Below, piece after piece: positions 46,311 through 59,220 of a stretch of DNA of 64,000 nucleotides. Where the stretch lies: NCBI GenBank assembly GCA_026419785.1, contig JAODTK010005821.1, positions 167,926 to 231,925 of the forward strand, read 5' to 3'. The translations under genes were made by a program, and so were the position numbers. This DNA comes from Sclerodactyla briareus (taxonomy: Eukaryota > Echinodermata > Holothuroidea > Dendrochirotida > Sclerodactylidae). The number at the start of each line of letters is the position of its first letter. Positions within the stretch are counted from its first letter, which is position 1. A model generated the notes under the pieces. It worked only from the letters and a program-made list of their open reading frames with translations, was not told the DNA's origin and ran no database searches.

Positions 46311-47640
46311 CTAACAAAATGAAAATCCATGAAGGTGTTTAAAACCAGGAAATTGTTCTCACATACAGATAGCTGCAAGTGTATAGGAAAAATTGTTACC
46401 AAGTTCTGCATCACCACTAACCTTGCCACACTAGCCAATGATCTGAAAACATTGGAGTCAATTATAGCACATGGCACTCAATTGCCATTGATCAAATCAG
46501 CAGATACTAGAGCCTGAATGTAGCCACCCTCATCCTGTTTAACTACTGAATTCATCCACATCAGTGGGTAAGACAAGTTCTATGGCAACTTTCACAGCTA
46601 TTGGTTGGTTCCTTGTAGGAGGATCCAGATTCCAGTTCAGTCAACACGAGACGTTGTTGAAGTGTACTAGACCAGGTCTTTTCTGGTCTATAAACGGGTG
46701 GTGTAGTCCAGAAATCTTTCTGTGGCACACTTCCAGTTCCAGCCCTCACTACAGTATGTTGAACAGGTCCATACTAGCCATTTCTCCTTACTCCTAGACT
46801 CAACTCCAGGACATGAATACTGTCAAGTCCTCTTCATCCTCTAGCAAGTAGCGTGGGCAGGAAAACAGATGCTTGAAACAGCTTTTAAGAAATTTCGGTG
46901 TTACTAACTTTACTACTGATAACACCAAATTCAGTGCATTCTAAAAATTTGACATACGATTTGAAAGTGTTGTTTTATTTAGTGCTAATTCATGAAATCT
47001 TTCCTCAAATTTCGAGAAATCATTATACCGACCGAAACTAGCAGACGTCGCACAGAAATATTTCATGTAGTATACCATCGTTCAAAAAATAGTTGAATTG
47101 CTATGCTGCTGCAAAACGTTGGAGTGCTTGTACAGTATCCCAGGGAAATCAGAATGCCACTGACCCTTGCTGTACATTCACAACTGAATCGATAGCTGAA
47201 ATGATTGTCAAATATCAGGTTTGAGATATGAGGTCTTTGTGCTGGTACTGACTGGTACAGTTATTTTCACATATGCACTCTGATTTTGTTATCCTTGTTT
47301 CTATTCTCTCTTCATGTATATATGGGTTTGTTTTCATTAGTCCTAGCCGATAGCAATATCATTTTATCCCGTGTTCACAGAAATCACAGAACCAGACATA
47401 TTTGCCACCATTTGACTTTGCGAGAAGAAAAAACACCGGTTGATGCAGGGGGCGAAGCGATAGTGTGGGCAGGGATAATCAACAGTTTTTTTGTTTTGTT
47501 TTTTTGTTCTTCGATTTGGCCTTCTTTGGTATGATTGCATCATGGTACTGTATACCATGTTGAAACAAGTTGATGTAAGAGATGTAGTGTATGGATTAGG
47601 GGGTGCTGTGTGTTAGGGATTTATGTAGGTTTAGGTGTTG
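46311..47640. other. INO80 5' flank, no gene recognised
   Basis: Expected to hold the INO80 promoter and a non-coding first exon. No TATA box, CpG-rich island or recognisable exon could be assigned. A 62-codon minus-strand frame at 46,561-46,749 is coding-like but unrecognised. Confidence 0.45.
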
Positions 47641-48205
47641 ATAACGATAAGATTTGAGATTGGTCACCAGGCAAAAACGTTACCTTTACCAAAACATCCC
47701 CAGGTTTGACCAAACGTCCTTGGGATTGTTGTATAGTAAACATGTCAGTCAAACGTCCCCACTTTGGTTAAAAACGTCCCGGGTACGATTGAAAACCACA
47801 AAGTCCACCAATTGGCCTCATCTTGGAAGAGTACGTCTACAGTGCTATTACGTGCGCGAAAACTGGGACCAAAGATATGGACCAAGGGGACAGTCTGGAC
47901 CAATGATGGAAAAAATGTTAATTTCCTCGGGAAGCCAATTATTTCCCGGAAAAATTACAAAGATACACCAAATTGCAAGATTTCCTACCAGGTTGCAAGA
48001 TTTCCCTCCAGATTGCAAGACTTCTTGGGAGGAGTTCCCCAACATTCCCAATTTTTTTCACAACCATGGTCTCGGACTGCTTACTTTGTTTATTGAAGGC
48101 CCTTTCGACAAAGTTCCACACAGCTGTTACCTTGAAAAACCCTCCTTGCTATGGCATATTCCCCAATTATATAAGGGATAAAGATCATTCATTCCAATAA
48201 GACAG
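47641..48205. other. Repetitive segment with 175-codon open frame
   Basis: Contains several AAACGTCC motifs (47,707-47,790) and a tandem run of three TTGCAAGATTTCC-like units (47,971-48,025). A plus-strand frame of 175 codons (47,654-48,181) spans it but has no recognisable domain, and its repeats make a coding role doubtful. Confidence 0.45.
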
Positions 48206-50870
48206 AGCGTGTTATTAAAGAGTCAAAAACCAATTATCATCAGACTGGACTCCGTAACGAGTAACGATGTTGTTAATTATGCTGTGTTACAGCAGTGTAT
48301 CTCAAGGCCGTTGCCGAACTCGTGCCGTCACAAACACACCAGCAGCTGTATTGCAGCTTTATTTTTATAGGTCTAGGCCTATATACCTGTTAAAAAAAAT
48401 ATCTAGATACATCATGAACCGTTCATCGCAGTGGGAATTTATACCTTCCTGAATCACGCCGTGCCTTCAGTATTAATAGGTCTCATCGACCTTATATTAC
48501 CGTAAATTCTCGAAAAGTTACAACTGACATCACGGGATTGTTTTTAACTCACCACTTTTATCAGACAAAAACTCAAAAGGGAAGTGTGGTCATACCGGGT
48601 AGGTGTGGTAAAGACGGTACGTTTAAAATGGTAACCTTTGGATTACATCTGTAGGCTAATTGGTATCTGACCCTAACCCAATCCCTAGTTAACAATAATT
48701 CCATTATCCTAGGTACACAGGGGTTTTGACATAGCCTAGTTAATACAAATTGACTGTGTAAGTTCATCATAGAAGCAGAAAGATAACAATAGTTCTTTCT
48801 CTTAAAGGTGGTCATGATTGAATATCTAAATTAACGCAGGTATGATAACGTTGAACTTCAGTTGACCCTGTAAGCCAGAGTCCAGAGATCATATAGGGGA
48901 ACACACTAATCACACACTGAAGTGATATATTACTTGAATACCACGAAGGTTATGATTCTTTGCCAAATACGAACGTTAAAAATATTGCACAATCGAGCAT
49001 TTCTTCTTTTCGGGAATTAAGCCAATCCCGACGAGCCTACCAGGAATCCAATCACAGATATGTTCTAAAGCTAATTAGTGAACATCGAACCAAATATTAA
49101 CTAAAATTGAAATAATGCTTTTGTACTCATTTTAATTTTAAGCCATCAATTTTTTTTCGATGGTTCATGCTGGTACCCCGTGCTCAAGCCTGCTAGGCGA
49201 CGCTGTAGTTATGTACAGCTTTTAGCGACCCTTCTTGAAATTTTAACTTTTCGGTATTTTATTGGAGTTGTTGGTGCCCTGAAATTTATAAACAATGATA
49301 AGAGGAAACTTCAAGAGATCTTTACACAGGCGGTACGATAAGAGCAATCATCAAAAATCAATTACAAGTGATTGGGTCATATTGGAATAGCTCCCATTCA
49401 GTGGCTCAAGTACACCAGGCCAAAAACAACTTACGCAGCCCGCTGTCGAAAAAGCCGGGATACTAAATTTCGTGCAAATATTGATCCATGACAGCCCTAA
49501 AGACAAGCCTTAGCATAGAGAAGAGGTTGGATCAGATTGTGCTCGAGGTTGCCTGCTGGATCTAAAAGTATGAGAATCGGACTATGACTAGCCTAACTGG
49601 GCTGACGCCGAACCTGGGGCCCTAACACTAACGTTTTAAGATAGGCTAGGGGGCCTTTACGAGTTACACTACAACAGTAACTAGAGTTAGAGTCTCCCTA
49701 CGTCGGTCTAGTTGGAATGTCGAGTTCGTCGACCATTTAAATTCCAATTAATATGCATTATAGAATCAGTAATACAAAAAGATTAATTCTCCCGCTCTGT
49801 TTGGTTAGGCCGACTCTTTAACATTTTAGCTACGCTTGATCGTACAGTGTCCAGAACGATCTGCGTGATTGTTTTTCCAGAATAGTTGAGGAGAAGATCT
49901 TTCGGTCTGTATTTCATTGATTTTTGTTTATTGATTATTCGCTTTTTCGGTCAAAGTATGAAGTATCAATGATAAACATGCATGAAGTATAACAACAATA
50001 CACAACAAGAAGTATAAATGATGAAAATATGAAAAACTGGGAAGCAAAAGCTTGTTCTTATCTTATTGACATCCAGCTTCATGGAGCCCGGAGTTGTGCT
50101 AACATGAACAGGTTCATGGCCCCTAGCTAAACCACCTGAAGGCGCACCATTTTTAGCACCAATTTGCTAGCAACCACATTCCTAGCAATATTTTAGCACG
50201 GATATTTTGATAGCACACATTCTTAGCAACATCCCTAGCTACTAGCTATATGCAGTCGGCTACCGGCCTTTTACAAGCAATGACTGAAATGCACGCTTCT
50301 TAATGAATAGGTTCAGAATGATATCTTATCTGCGACCGTTCGTAATGAAGATTTCTAATGGACCACTTCAGCTGATTGATCACCTACCTATGAGATACGT
50401 ATAATGGTTTGCTTTTGATTGTGGTTTGTCCCTCAGGATCTGTTCATCGGGCCCATTGCATCTATAATGTCAGTTCCCTCTTCAAAATATCATTGCGGCT
50501 CACGGTATCCACTAGATAGCTGATGACACCCAGCCTCTACTGAAATTTGCATCGCTGATCGTGCAGACTAGGCCGGTGCTGAGTAAGGGGAAGGAAGCGT
50601 ATCCCAAAATTAGTCATGGTGTCATTTCCAATATGATTGTGCGAATGATGAGAAAAGAGGGTTTAACCACTTTCGTCACACTTAAAGTAATTCTACTTGT
50701 GCAGCCTACCATTACAATCGACAATGATGGTGATACGAACCTGTATCTTCAGCTCGCAATTAGGAATCAATGATTATGAACTCTTCCTTTAGAATGTTTA
50801 GTCATGTGCAAAACCAGTTGTAACAAGCTGCCTGCATGCAATTAGAATGATTGGGGACATTCGCCTGTAC
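48206..50870. other. No gene recognised
   Basis: AT-rich sequence with only short unrelated frames. A run of TAGCA-type words (TTTTAGCACC, GATTTTAGCAC-like) occurs near 50,150-50,250. No RNA gene or transposon end identified. Confidence 0.5.
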
Positions 50871-51375
50871 TTCGATCAGAAGACCACCACACCACCATGC
50901 TGTTTCCGTGCTTTTGTCACATCCTGGCTGGATGCTTGTTATTCCTTGTTATTTGGTCTCCCTGACTACATCTATTAATGAGTTCAGCGAGGTGCAAAAC
51001 ATGCTGCTCGACTTATTCTCTGTGTTCCGTAATGAGCATATCATCCACTGCTTTACACGGATCACTGACTCCCGTAAGGCAGAGAAATTGCTTTTTCAAG
51101 AGCCTTATACTCATATATAAGCACCTCAACGTATGTCTCCTAGGTTCATCTCAGAGCATATTCAGCTGCATTGTTCCTTTCCAGATCTCCAAGGTCCATC
51201 TATACAAAGCAATTATGGATTCGTCATCCACCAAGGTCGACGTGCGACCGTTCATCGCATCATGCTGCTCCTCGCTTGTGGAAAATACCTTCATGACTTT
51301 ACGTCAAACTGCGGAGCAGACGATATATACGGAAGAGCGTTCCCAAAATAGGGGGCTACAAACTCTTAGTATATA
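50871..51375 (+). mobile_element. LINE 3' fragment (reverse transcriptase C-terminus)
   Basis: Across shifting plus-strand frames the order is typical of CR1/L2/jockey-like LINE ends: LLFGLPDYI, VQN-AARLI, VPRNEHI, LTPVRQR, FKSLILIYKHLN, then APRLWK. Several frame changes and no intact domain show that it is a short decayed 5'-truncated copy. The exact clade cannot be set from this piece. Confidence 0.75.
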
Positions 51376-51469
51376 ATACAGTCGAATATTACCAACATAT
51401 CACCTGCAGGACTTCGCTTGACAAACTTGGGAGGATTCTGCTCGTTGCGATTCAGCGGGTGACTCTAAA

Positions 51470-52470
51470 AGCCGCGTGTCCATGCACGCGGCGGGGCGGG
51501 GGGCGTCCTCTAAAAATCGCTCATCGTTATTTTCAATGGAGCGTTTCCATGCAAGAGACGGCGGGGCGGGCGGGCGGGCGGGCGTTTCTCGAATCGGTCA
51601 TGTAGCGATTTTTTCCGCCGCCCCGCCCGCGTGTCCGCGTGGTATTCGCAATCAATTACCGGGGCTTCCCTGGCCAATCTCACCGATTTGAAGCGGATAA
51701 TGGAGAGTAGATGACAATTTTATGTTCAATATGTTCCAAACAACATTTATTAACTTGTTTCAACACTAGGGATGAGATTTATACAGAATTGGTCGATATT
51801 CAAACGGCCAGACAACTATTGAACCACAATTGTACATGTTTAAACGAGCTAGGTCAAGTATTGCTAATTAAATCTCCAAATCTTTGTCAATTGTGAAGTT
51901 TACATGGTGGGCCGTAATCGTGGACATTCAGAACAGTGGTGTTTTCAGAAAATAAACACCGGTGTTCAGTTTTAAAACCATTAGTATGCGTTGCGGTGTT
52001 TGACAACAACGACACGACAACAACGACACGACCGACACGACAACACAACAACGGACAACGAGACAACGACAAACAACGAGACACCGACAACCAACGCCGA
52101 CAAAAGACAACAAACAACAACAACGACATACAACAACAACAACACAACAAAACAACGACAAACAACAACAACAACACAACAACAACGACCAACAACGACA
52201 ACAACAAGAACAACAACAACAAACCAATAACAATAAAACAAATAATAATACAATAATAATAACAATATTATGAATATAGTAGGGTACATCGGTTCTTATA
52301 TAGAGTATATACAACAAAAGGGGAAGAGGTGCGGACTCGAGGGAAAACGCCCGCCCGCCCGCCGCGTGCATGGAAAGGAATCTTCCAAAACGCCCGCCCG
52401 ACCGTCCGGGCCCGCCCGCACGCCCGCCCGCGGCATGGAAACGCGCGCAAGGGTCCCAGGGGGGTTTTTT
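51470..52470. mobile_element. Fold-back element with GC-rich inverted arms
   Basis: The left arm has two boxes of TCCATGCA followed by GCGGGGCGGGCGG-type runs (51,478-51,510 and 51,543-51,590). The right arm has the inverse, CGCCCGCCCGCCC then TGCATGGAAA (52,344-52,376) and CATGGAAACG (52,433-52,443). Between them lies a low-complexity ACAACG array. The nested inverted arms over ~1 kb resemble a fold-back or MITE-type DNA element. No target duplication was identified and the family is not assigned. Confidence 0.6.
52003..52262. repeat. ACA/ACG simple repeat array
   Basis: About 260 bases of ACAACAACG and CGACACGACAAC words with almost no T on the plus strand. Long frames over it (Thr/Asn-rich on plus; Val/Leu/Cys-rich on minus) are composition artefacts. 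Confidence 0.95.
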
Positions 52471-52489
52471 TTCCATCAGTAGCAACACA

Positions 52490-53160
52490 GGCGTTGATAT
52501 GGATGGGCAAATGAATAGATTCGACGAAAGTCCGCCAATATTTTGGTCATAAATATTTTCAAAAGAAACGACTTCAATAACTTTTACAATTCCGAAAAGG
52601 AGAATTTATCAAAGGAGGAGGCATTTGAAGCTTAAAATGAACCGAAAGAAACTGTCGAGCTCTGCACAGGCGTAGGCCTTTTGCATTATTGCGGCTTGGT
52701 TTAGGTATCGCGAGTTCGGAAACTATGCATCCTTCAAATGGGGGGGGAATATGAGAATATCGTTCAAAGTATGCCAAACTAGGGTTGGAGTTGTTCTAAA
52801 CATTCCAAATCAGATCAATAGGGTAATTCCAGCAGGCCGGCCGTTCCCGTATTTGGTAAAAGAGAGGAATGTTCCGAATGCGGCAATCACGTTAATGCGC
52901 CGCCCACTAGTCCTGCCTATGATTTAGCTCGACAGCGAGCAGAACGAAGGTCGCACAGGCGGTCGTTAGGCAAAATCACCGATGGTTTAAAGGGTCTTCC
53001 TGCACATGGGTGAATTATAGGATGGTTACAAGGTGAACCCAAGGTCTAAAGACTGTTCCAACAGGCTAGGACTCTATCCGTCTTAAAGCGTTTTCCCTCC
53101 ATCAGCATGCATTTCCTGTCTGACTGATTCTCCTGTAATGTTTTCGCTGTGTGTTTCTCG
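52490..53160. other. No gene recognised
   Basis: Sequence without identifiable exon, RNA or transposon. A G-run at 52,740-52,747 is the only notable feature. Confidence 0.5.
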
Positions 53161-53174
53161 CCCTGTTTTTTGTA

Positions 53175-53365
53175 TCTATCATCATCATCATACATCGTCA
53201 TCATCATATCATCAAATCATCTCATTATATATTATTATTATTATTATTGTTATTATTTTAGGAGATTAGTAGTAGTAGTAGTAGTAGGAGTAGTAGTAGT
53301 AGTAGTAGTGTAGTAGTAGTAGAAATAGAAGTGTAGTAAGTTCAACAGTAGTAGTAGTAGTACTC
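53175..53365. repeat. Compound trinucleotide microsatellite
   Basis: Successive ATC/TCA, TTA/ATT and AGT/GTA trinucleotide tracts, slightly interrupted, followed by a poly-C run at about 53,446-53,458. Confidence 0.95.
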
Positions 53366-54054
53366 ACAAAAACCAATTGTGTCATCCCGTCTGGAGGAAG
53401 TTTGATGCTCTCCTGTCCACAATCTCAACTACTCCCCCCTCTTCCCCCCCCCCCCCCATTATAAAATTCTATATAGGGCACAACAAATAATCAAAACACC
53501 AACTTTGACGAAGATCAGGAATCTACAAGTTTCCGACCAATTTGCCCCTAAACCCCGCCCACCATGAAATATTCGATCGAGTCCACCAAGAGAGGATCAG
53601 GAAAACACTTATTGCGCATCTACGTCCACGTATTGGGAATGTTAACTTCTCCCAAAGACATGTCTTTTGTCTACAGGGGTTCGACATGTTTGAAGGGTTT
53701 ACAACGAAAAAAAATGGATGAAGACACCTGGCTGCGACTAGCATTAGTATACAGGCTTGTAGTCAGCCTATCCATATAAGAGGGCGAGGACAATTTCCCT
53801 GTTTGTGTGGTGGTGGTGTGGTGTTCCCGACCTTTTCATTCTTCGGAGGCACCCAACGGATAGGCATATACGTTCGATGATGGGTTACTATACGAGACGA
53901 GACAAATCTAACGTAGCGCCACCAAAATTAGGATTTGGCAAATGCCAGGGATGGAATCGGAATGTGAACACCCTTAATGCCTAAAAATTACCGTACTTTT
54001 AAACCAACAAACAACAACATCAAAGCCTTGCGTGCAATTTCTCGATGAGAAATT

Positions 54055-54061
54055 ATTATTC

Positions 54062-54093
<32 letters not shown>

Positions 54094-54136
54094 CTATATA
54101 GTATCTATATAGTATATATTATATTAGATATATTAT

Positions 54137-54168
<32 letters not shown>

Positions 54169-54200
54169 GATATATTATAGATATATATCTATATTATATA
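54055..54200. repeat. AT dinucleotide microsatellite
   Basis: Long interrupted TATA tract with TATCTATATAGTAT interruptions. Confidence 0.95.
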
Positions 54201-54424
54201 AATCAACAAGAATAAAAAACATGTAATACACGTACACGTGTATCCTCTCTCTTGAGACAACTTTTTGCATACCCCAAAGATCGATTCACTTCTATATTCT
54301 GATACATTGGTCCATCATTATACTACCATATTATTTGGCATTATTTGAATGTACATACAATATCACATCAGAGGCCGCGGCGGAATGTCTTTGTATTGGG
54401 GGGGGAGGGGCTAATGTGACTGTT

Positions 54425-54545
54425 TAATATTTAAGCGTAGCGCCCCTGGTTGGCGCGACTCGTGCACGAATTTTGGGGTTTCCAGGCCCTCATAGATGCC
54501 TGAAACGGCATTTTGCCGAGTGGCCTGTGTGCTAACAAATACTAG
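54425..54545. repeat. Dispersed repeat shared with 58,115-58,235
   Basis: Both stretches contain AGCGCC, GGTTGGCGCG, a TCGT and AATTTT core, and TGAAACGGC with TTTGCCG or TTTCCGTG. Spacing is preserved over about 110 bases. A weaker echo (GTAGCGCCACCA) is at 53,913. Confidence 0.6.
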
Positions 54546-55512
54546 CATACATAGCCGGTCCATGTGTGAAATTGCATGAATTTCAAGAACAAATAAGAGA
54601 AAAAAAGCGATTTGAATCTAAGTTTTAGTACAAGTTGAATGAAAAAAATGTCACTCGTACAATGTATTTCATTTGATTCCAGCCTATCATATCATTTAAA
54701 ACAACAACACCCTTTCTAAGTATGGTCACGTGTTTGACAGGTTGGATGCGCTGTCGTTTCCCAGCTCCGTGAATGTCCTGGCAGCCCATGTGCATATATT
54801 TAAGCATTGTTGTTAAAAAAACACATTTGAAATTGCAAAATTTGAAGATTGACCGCCAAAGTATCCTACAACTCTCGTGGATGAGGGTGATCCAACCGAA
54901 ATTTTTATTCTTGTAAATTTGGTATGCTCTTTTGCTAAAATAGAGCCTACCAACTTACTGTACATCACTGCATAACCATTTTTCAAAATGGATACTTTTC
55001 ATAACAGTTACTTCATTTTTACATATCTTACCTCATCTGAAGAATGAAGCAGTGAAGCACATCTGATAAACCAATGTTTTGTCTTGAATAATTCGAATAT
55101 TTCACAATCCGTCGTTAAGCACGTGACAGGCATATAACCAGCGAAATAAATACAATGAAATAATACACTGCCATCCACTGTGTTTATATGCGTAGCCTTA
55201 TTATACCACACGAGAGTGTACCTTGTTAAATTCAGTTATGGCCACTGACTTAGGTCATATTATTAGTAAGTAATTAGCTAGCTCGACGGTCCTACAGCAT
55301 CGCAACCACCTCGATGGATTTGATTTGCTATTGGGTTGCCTGGAGCCAATTACCAACGGGCTATGGTACATAAATGTGGGTGGCATATTGGACTATTAGT
55401 TTGTACAACAAGCGGGCTACAGTGATGGTGGCATTGGGTGAGGAGGAATGCAGAAACAATGAATCTGGTCCCAAAACACGATGCGACGCGCAGTACCGGC
55501 CTTCTGCTCACA

Positions 55513-55900
55513 TTCAGTGGCGTATCGAAGGGTTGATGATTGGAGGGATGGGGGTGTGAGAATATGTTTTGCCTGACCAGATCTGGGCAATGTTGTGACT
55601 GATATCGGGGAGGGGTCTAAGGGGAGGGGATGTCCCCCTCCCCTCTGGAAAATTTTGAATATTTGAAGTACGGTCTCAGATGCCATCTTGTGCAATATTT
55701 TCAGAAGAATTGGGCGTTCATAATTACTCGTCCTCGCTCCCCACGTATGCGGAACCCTTCCAATTTGGAACGCGGAAAAATTCTGCCCGAATTCTAAACA
55801 AGCCCGAAGTTTACTGCTGCTCGTGAGTATATGAACGACCATAAAATCCCACACTCTGCCTGCGCGCGAAGCGCGCAAAAATTTTACCCTTCAATGGTGC
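55513..55900. mobile_element. CAGTGGCGTA-type transposon remnant
   Basis: Begins CAGTGGCGTATCGAAGGG and carries GGGTCTAAGGGGAGGGG with TGTCCCCCTCCCC, closely like the segment at about 13,080-13,130. It ends near the palindromic CGCGCGAAGCGCGC at 55,861-55,874, echoed as GCGCGAAGCGCTC at 58,633. Such ends are common in non-autonomous DNA transposons; the partner end was not found. The 153-codon minus-strand frame over it is part of the repeat. Confidence 0.5.
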
Positions 55901-56479
55901 AATTGATCGCAAGTTTCGGCCATTCAGCGCTTCTCTTTCCACTTATCATTAGGGTAGCTCTTACCAGATTTTTAACTTATTCTGTGCCCAAGTTTGGTAT
56001 TTCCGCCTGAATTTTATTATCCTAAAAGAACTGTGGGTGCCCTCTATCTCTCGTCTTGTACTCTAGCTCTGCCGCTCGCGTGATTCCCCGCCTAGAACCG
56101 ACTGTTTCTTGTTTCATCTGGGACATCTTTCTTAGTTGTTCTCAGCAAATGGCTTGAATTTGTTTTTTGTAATCTCGGAATTAGGACCAGAAACAAACTT
56201 TCAAGACTGCAGTCCTCATGAAAATCACATGTCCAAACGCTAACGCCTTTATTCCCCCTTTTTGCCGAATTGCCGCCAGACCTCGGTCACGCGTCCATCC
56301 AAACACCACGTCGACGGGCCGCCACAATATAAGTTTGCCGGCGTGTCATTCTCTTGCCGACGATGAATGTCCAATTAGATTAAGATCCAAAAGCGAATAG
56401 CCGATAATAAAGTCTGGCTTCGGTTTTTTCTTTCTATTCCTCTCCATTCCCTGTCTTTCCCTTCATTCCCTTAGTCCTT

Positions 56480-56960
56480 TGTCTTTTCCCTTCCCCATAT
56501 TTCCTTTTCCTCCTCCCCTCTCTCACTCTCTATTTCCCTATTCTTTTCTTTCCTCTTTCCCCGACAGACCGAAAGTTGCCGACGGCACGAAATATTGGGG
56601 GGGGGGTGTTGTGACACCCCACCCCCCCCCCCCCCCGCTCGCTACGTCCCTGTCCGAGGTATCACTTACGCCATTACGGGACCGCAAAGAGCAACTGGAA
56701 GATGACTCTATGCTGTATATAGCCTCCAGCGTGCTTAATATGAGTGATGTCACTAGTCACGGGAGTATTCTAGAAAGTTGACATATTTATTAATTTAAAC
56801 AATCAGGAGATAAGCAATTTAATACAACCATGAATATTTTCGAACACGCTGCAAATATTGGGGGGGCTAAATCAAGCTTTTACCCCTATTTTTTTAAGAG
56901 GGGGGGGGGCTGAAGCCCCCACCACAAAGCCCCCCCCCCCCCCGGTTCCGGCCGCCACTG
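56480..56960. other. Poly-G/poly-C rich debris of transposon ends
   Basis: Pyrimidine-rich stretch, then poly-G/poly-C blocks (56,598-56,638; 56,900-56,942) next to GCTCGCTACGTCCCTG and CCGGCCGCCACTG, which read inversely as CAGGGACGTAGCGAGC and CAGTGGCGGCCGG, typical DNA-element ends. No gene. Confidence 0.5.
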
Positions 56961-57060
56961 ATCACAATGCCAATCACGTATACACCTATTCCAGCATGAC
57001 GTCTCATACCACAAAAAAATTGATAGTTGACGTTTTTCAGAGGACCACAACCTTGTGAAA

Positions 57061-59220
57061 CACCACTATTAATAGGGATCCTCAGGGGAGAGAGTGAAGG
57101 AGAGCAAAGGGCGTAGCAAGCCCCTGAAGCCGGGTGGGCCCCACGTTATGAACCTTGCCCCAAACTTCGATTATCAAGCTCGCATAAGGTTCCCGCCATG
57201 AAGCATCCAGTCGGGGAGCAGTGGCCCCTGTGGGAAAAAATCGAGAGGAGAGGGTTTTTGTGTCGGGGCGGAGGAGGAAAAAATCGAGCGAATGCGAGGG
57301 AAAAAGAAAGGAAAAAGAGGAAAGGGAGGGAAATGAAAAATGAAAACATGAAAAACGAAGGTTTGGGTGTATGGGTGGGTGTTAGGGTGAGGTGCCCTCT
57401 TTGGCGAACGATACTGTGAACTGTCTCGGGGAAATTGGCACCCCTTCCCTCCGTCGGGGAACTTGGACCATCGTCGGGGAGGGAAATCAATTGGCGCCGC
57501 CCCGTGGACTGAGCTGAAAGTTAATGGATTACTCCGCAACAGGCTATGCGGAGGAAAGGAAACGAAAATAACAGAACAGCAAAATGCTACCAGCGTCATT
57601 GGCTTATTTAAAAACATTCCAATAAACAAAAACCCTATTTCGGCCATTGCATGCACTTTTACTTTATTGATTCCGCGGCAGACGGCGAAAGTGAAAGTTG
57701 TTTCGAGGTCTTTTTCTTTTTTTCCACTCTGCCTTAACAGTCTTTCACTTTTGTACTGGGGTGTGAGCAGTCTACAAGTCACCATGTTTCTCCGACTCCG
57801 GCCGGTTCGTTCGTGCGTCCGTTAGTTCTTTCGGTCGTCCGTTCTGTTAGTCACGTTCTTAGTAATTTGAACCGTACATGCGATCAGGGGTGAAAATTGG
57901 TGGGTGTAAGCATATCAACCTGGCTAGGCCGAGTTACATTTTTGTTTGCATAGGGTGATGAAATTTTAAATAAGGTCGATAATACTCCAATAAGTCTTCA
58001 TTCGTAAATCTGACGTAATGCAATCATGTTGAAAAATTGTGTGAGTGACATGACCGCATGCCACGCGCCAAGGGCGGGCGATGGTGTTGGCATCGGGAGG
58101 GGGCGGACAAGATTAATACTATCTAGCGGAGCGCCACCATAGGTTGGCGCGGATCGTACAATAAATTTTCCGTTTGACAAGGACCCTTAGATTGCATGAA
58201 ACGGCCATTTCCGTGCCTTATGGACAGTTAAGCAGCTTCCTAAAAAATGATAACATTTTTTTTAATTCGTGGGAAGGTTCTGAAAAAAAAAAAATTATGT
58301 CTTAGGGATCCTTCCAAGGTTTGGGTGCTTGCGTGACGTTAAAGTTATATGCAAGTGAGGTTATGGTTCATTGAAAGAAGCAATGGAATGGGCAATGACA
58401 GCAACCAATACGTTAGCGCTAAGCGCGAAATTTTGCAGGGTCCAATTTGACCGATGACATGCACTGACCCCTATATGACCTTAGATAGGCCTGAGGATTG
58501 TTACTCGAAGTTACCGCTATATTTTCCATCTTCTTTGCGTTCCACGGGCGCCATGGGAGGCGTCATGCACCCAATAGGGACCCGACCAGTGTAGAAATGA
58601 GTTTATAAACACAGGGAAGCAAACCGCAAATGCGCGCGAAGCGCTCGGAAAATTGTACACTTTGTGATATTTCATCGAAAAGGACAGGCAATCTTACCGC
58701 AAATTATGAATCATGTCTTTGACAACGCCAATTTGTGGCGTTCCATGGTTCGCATTCTCAATGCCGCACAGTGTGTGCCTCATAACGAAAGTATGTGCAC
58801 CGTGCACCTATAAATATGAGAAAATCACAGATCCCGTAGGTGGTAGACCTCCCTCGTCGCCCGGGTCGTTCGCGTCACCCCTTCTTTCATCCAGATAGCA
58901 ATTGTAGTTTGTTGTTTGTTTTATTCCAACTAACTGGTTCCTCGCTAAAGGAAATACGCAACGTCCAATAATGGAAACAATTAACGCCCACAGCACACCA
59001 AGCTGGTAAAGCAGTCTTATGCAAAACGATTATGAAGGAGACCCGTCTTTTCATTGCTAATTAAGAACAACCCATTAGTAAAGTTCAGGCATGTGTGTTA
59101 AGGAACATTCATATGTCATGCACAATGGCAAATCTAGTCTGAAACACTATCCGGTATATTAAACACAGTACCCAAAAATTAAAAGAAGGGAGCAGCAGAT
59201 TCACTGAAATTGATAATTTA
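57061..59220. other. No gene recognised; repeat fragments
   Basis: A 203-codon minus-strand frame (57,174-57,785) is Pro/Phe/Ser-rich over purine-rich DNA and shows no domain. TGGCTAGGCCGAGTTACATT at 57,921 recurs at 59,421 with one base missing. The repeat at 58,115-58,235 matches 54,425-54,545. Confidence 0.5.

Noticed and set aside
51928-52488. 186-codon minus-strand frame rich in Val, Leu and Cys
   Set aside because: Translation of the ACAACG simple repeat and GC-rich arms; composition artefact.
55417-55878. 153-codon minus-strand frame with [12 protein letters not shown]
   Set aside because: Overlaps a dispersed repeat also seen at 13.1 kb; the peptide is a translation of its G/C-rich core.
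57174-57785. 203-codon minus-strand frame
   Set aside because: Pro/Phe/Ser-rich translation of purine-rich DNA, with no domain and no splice or start support.
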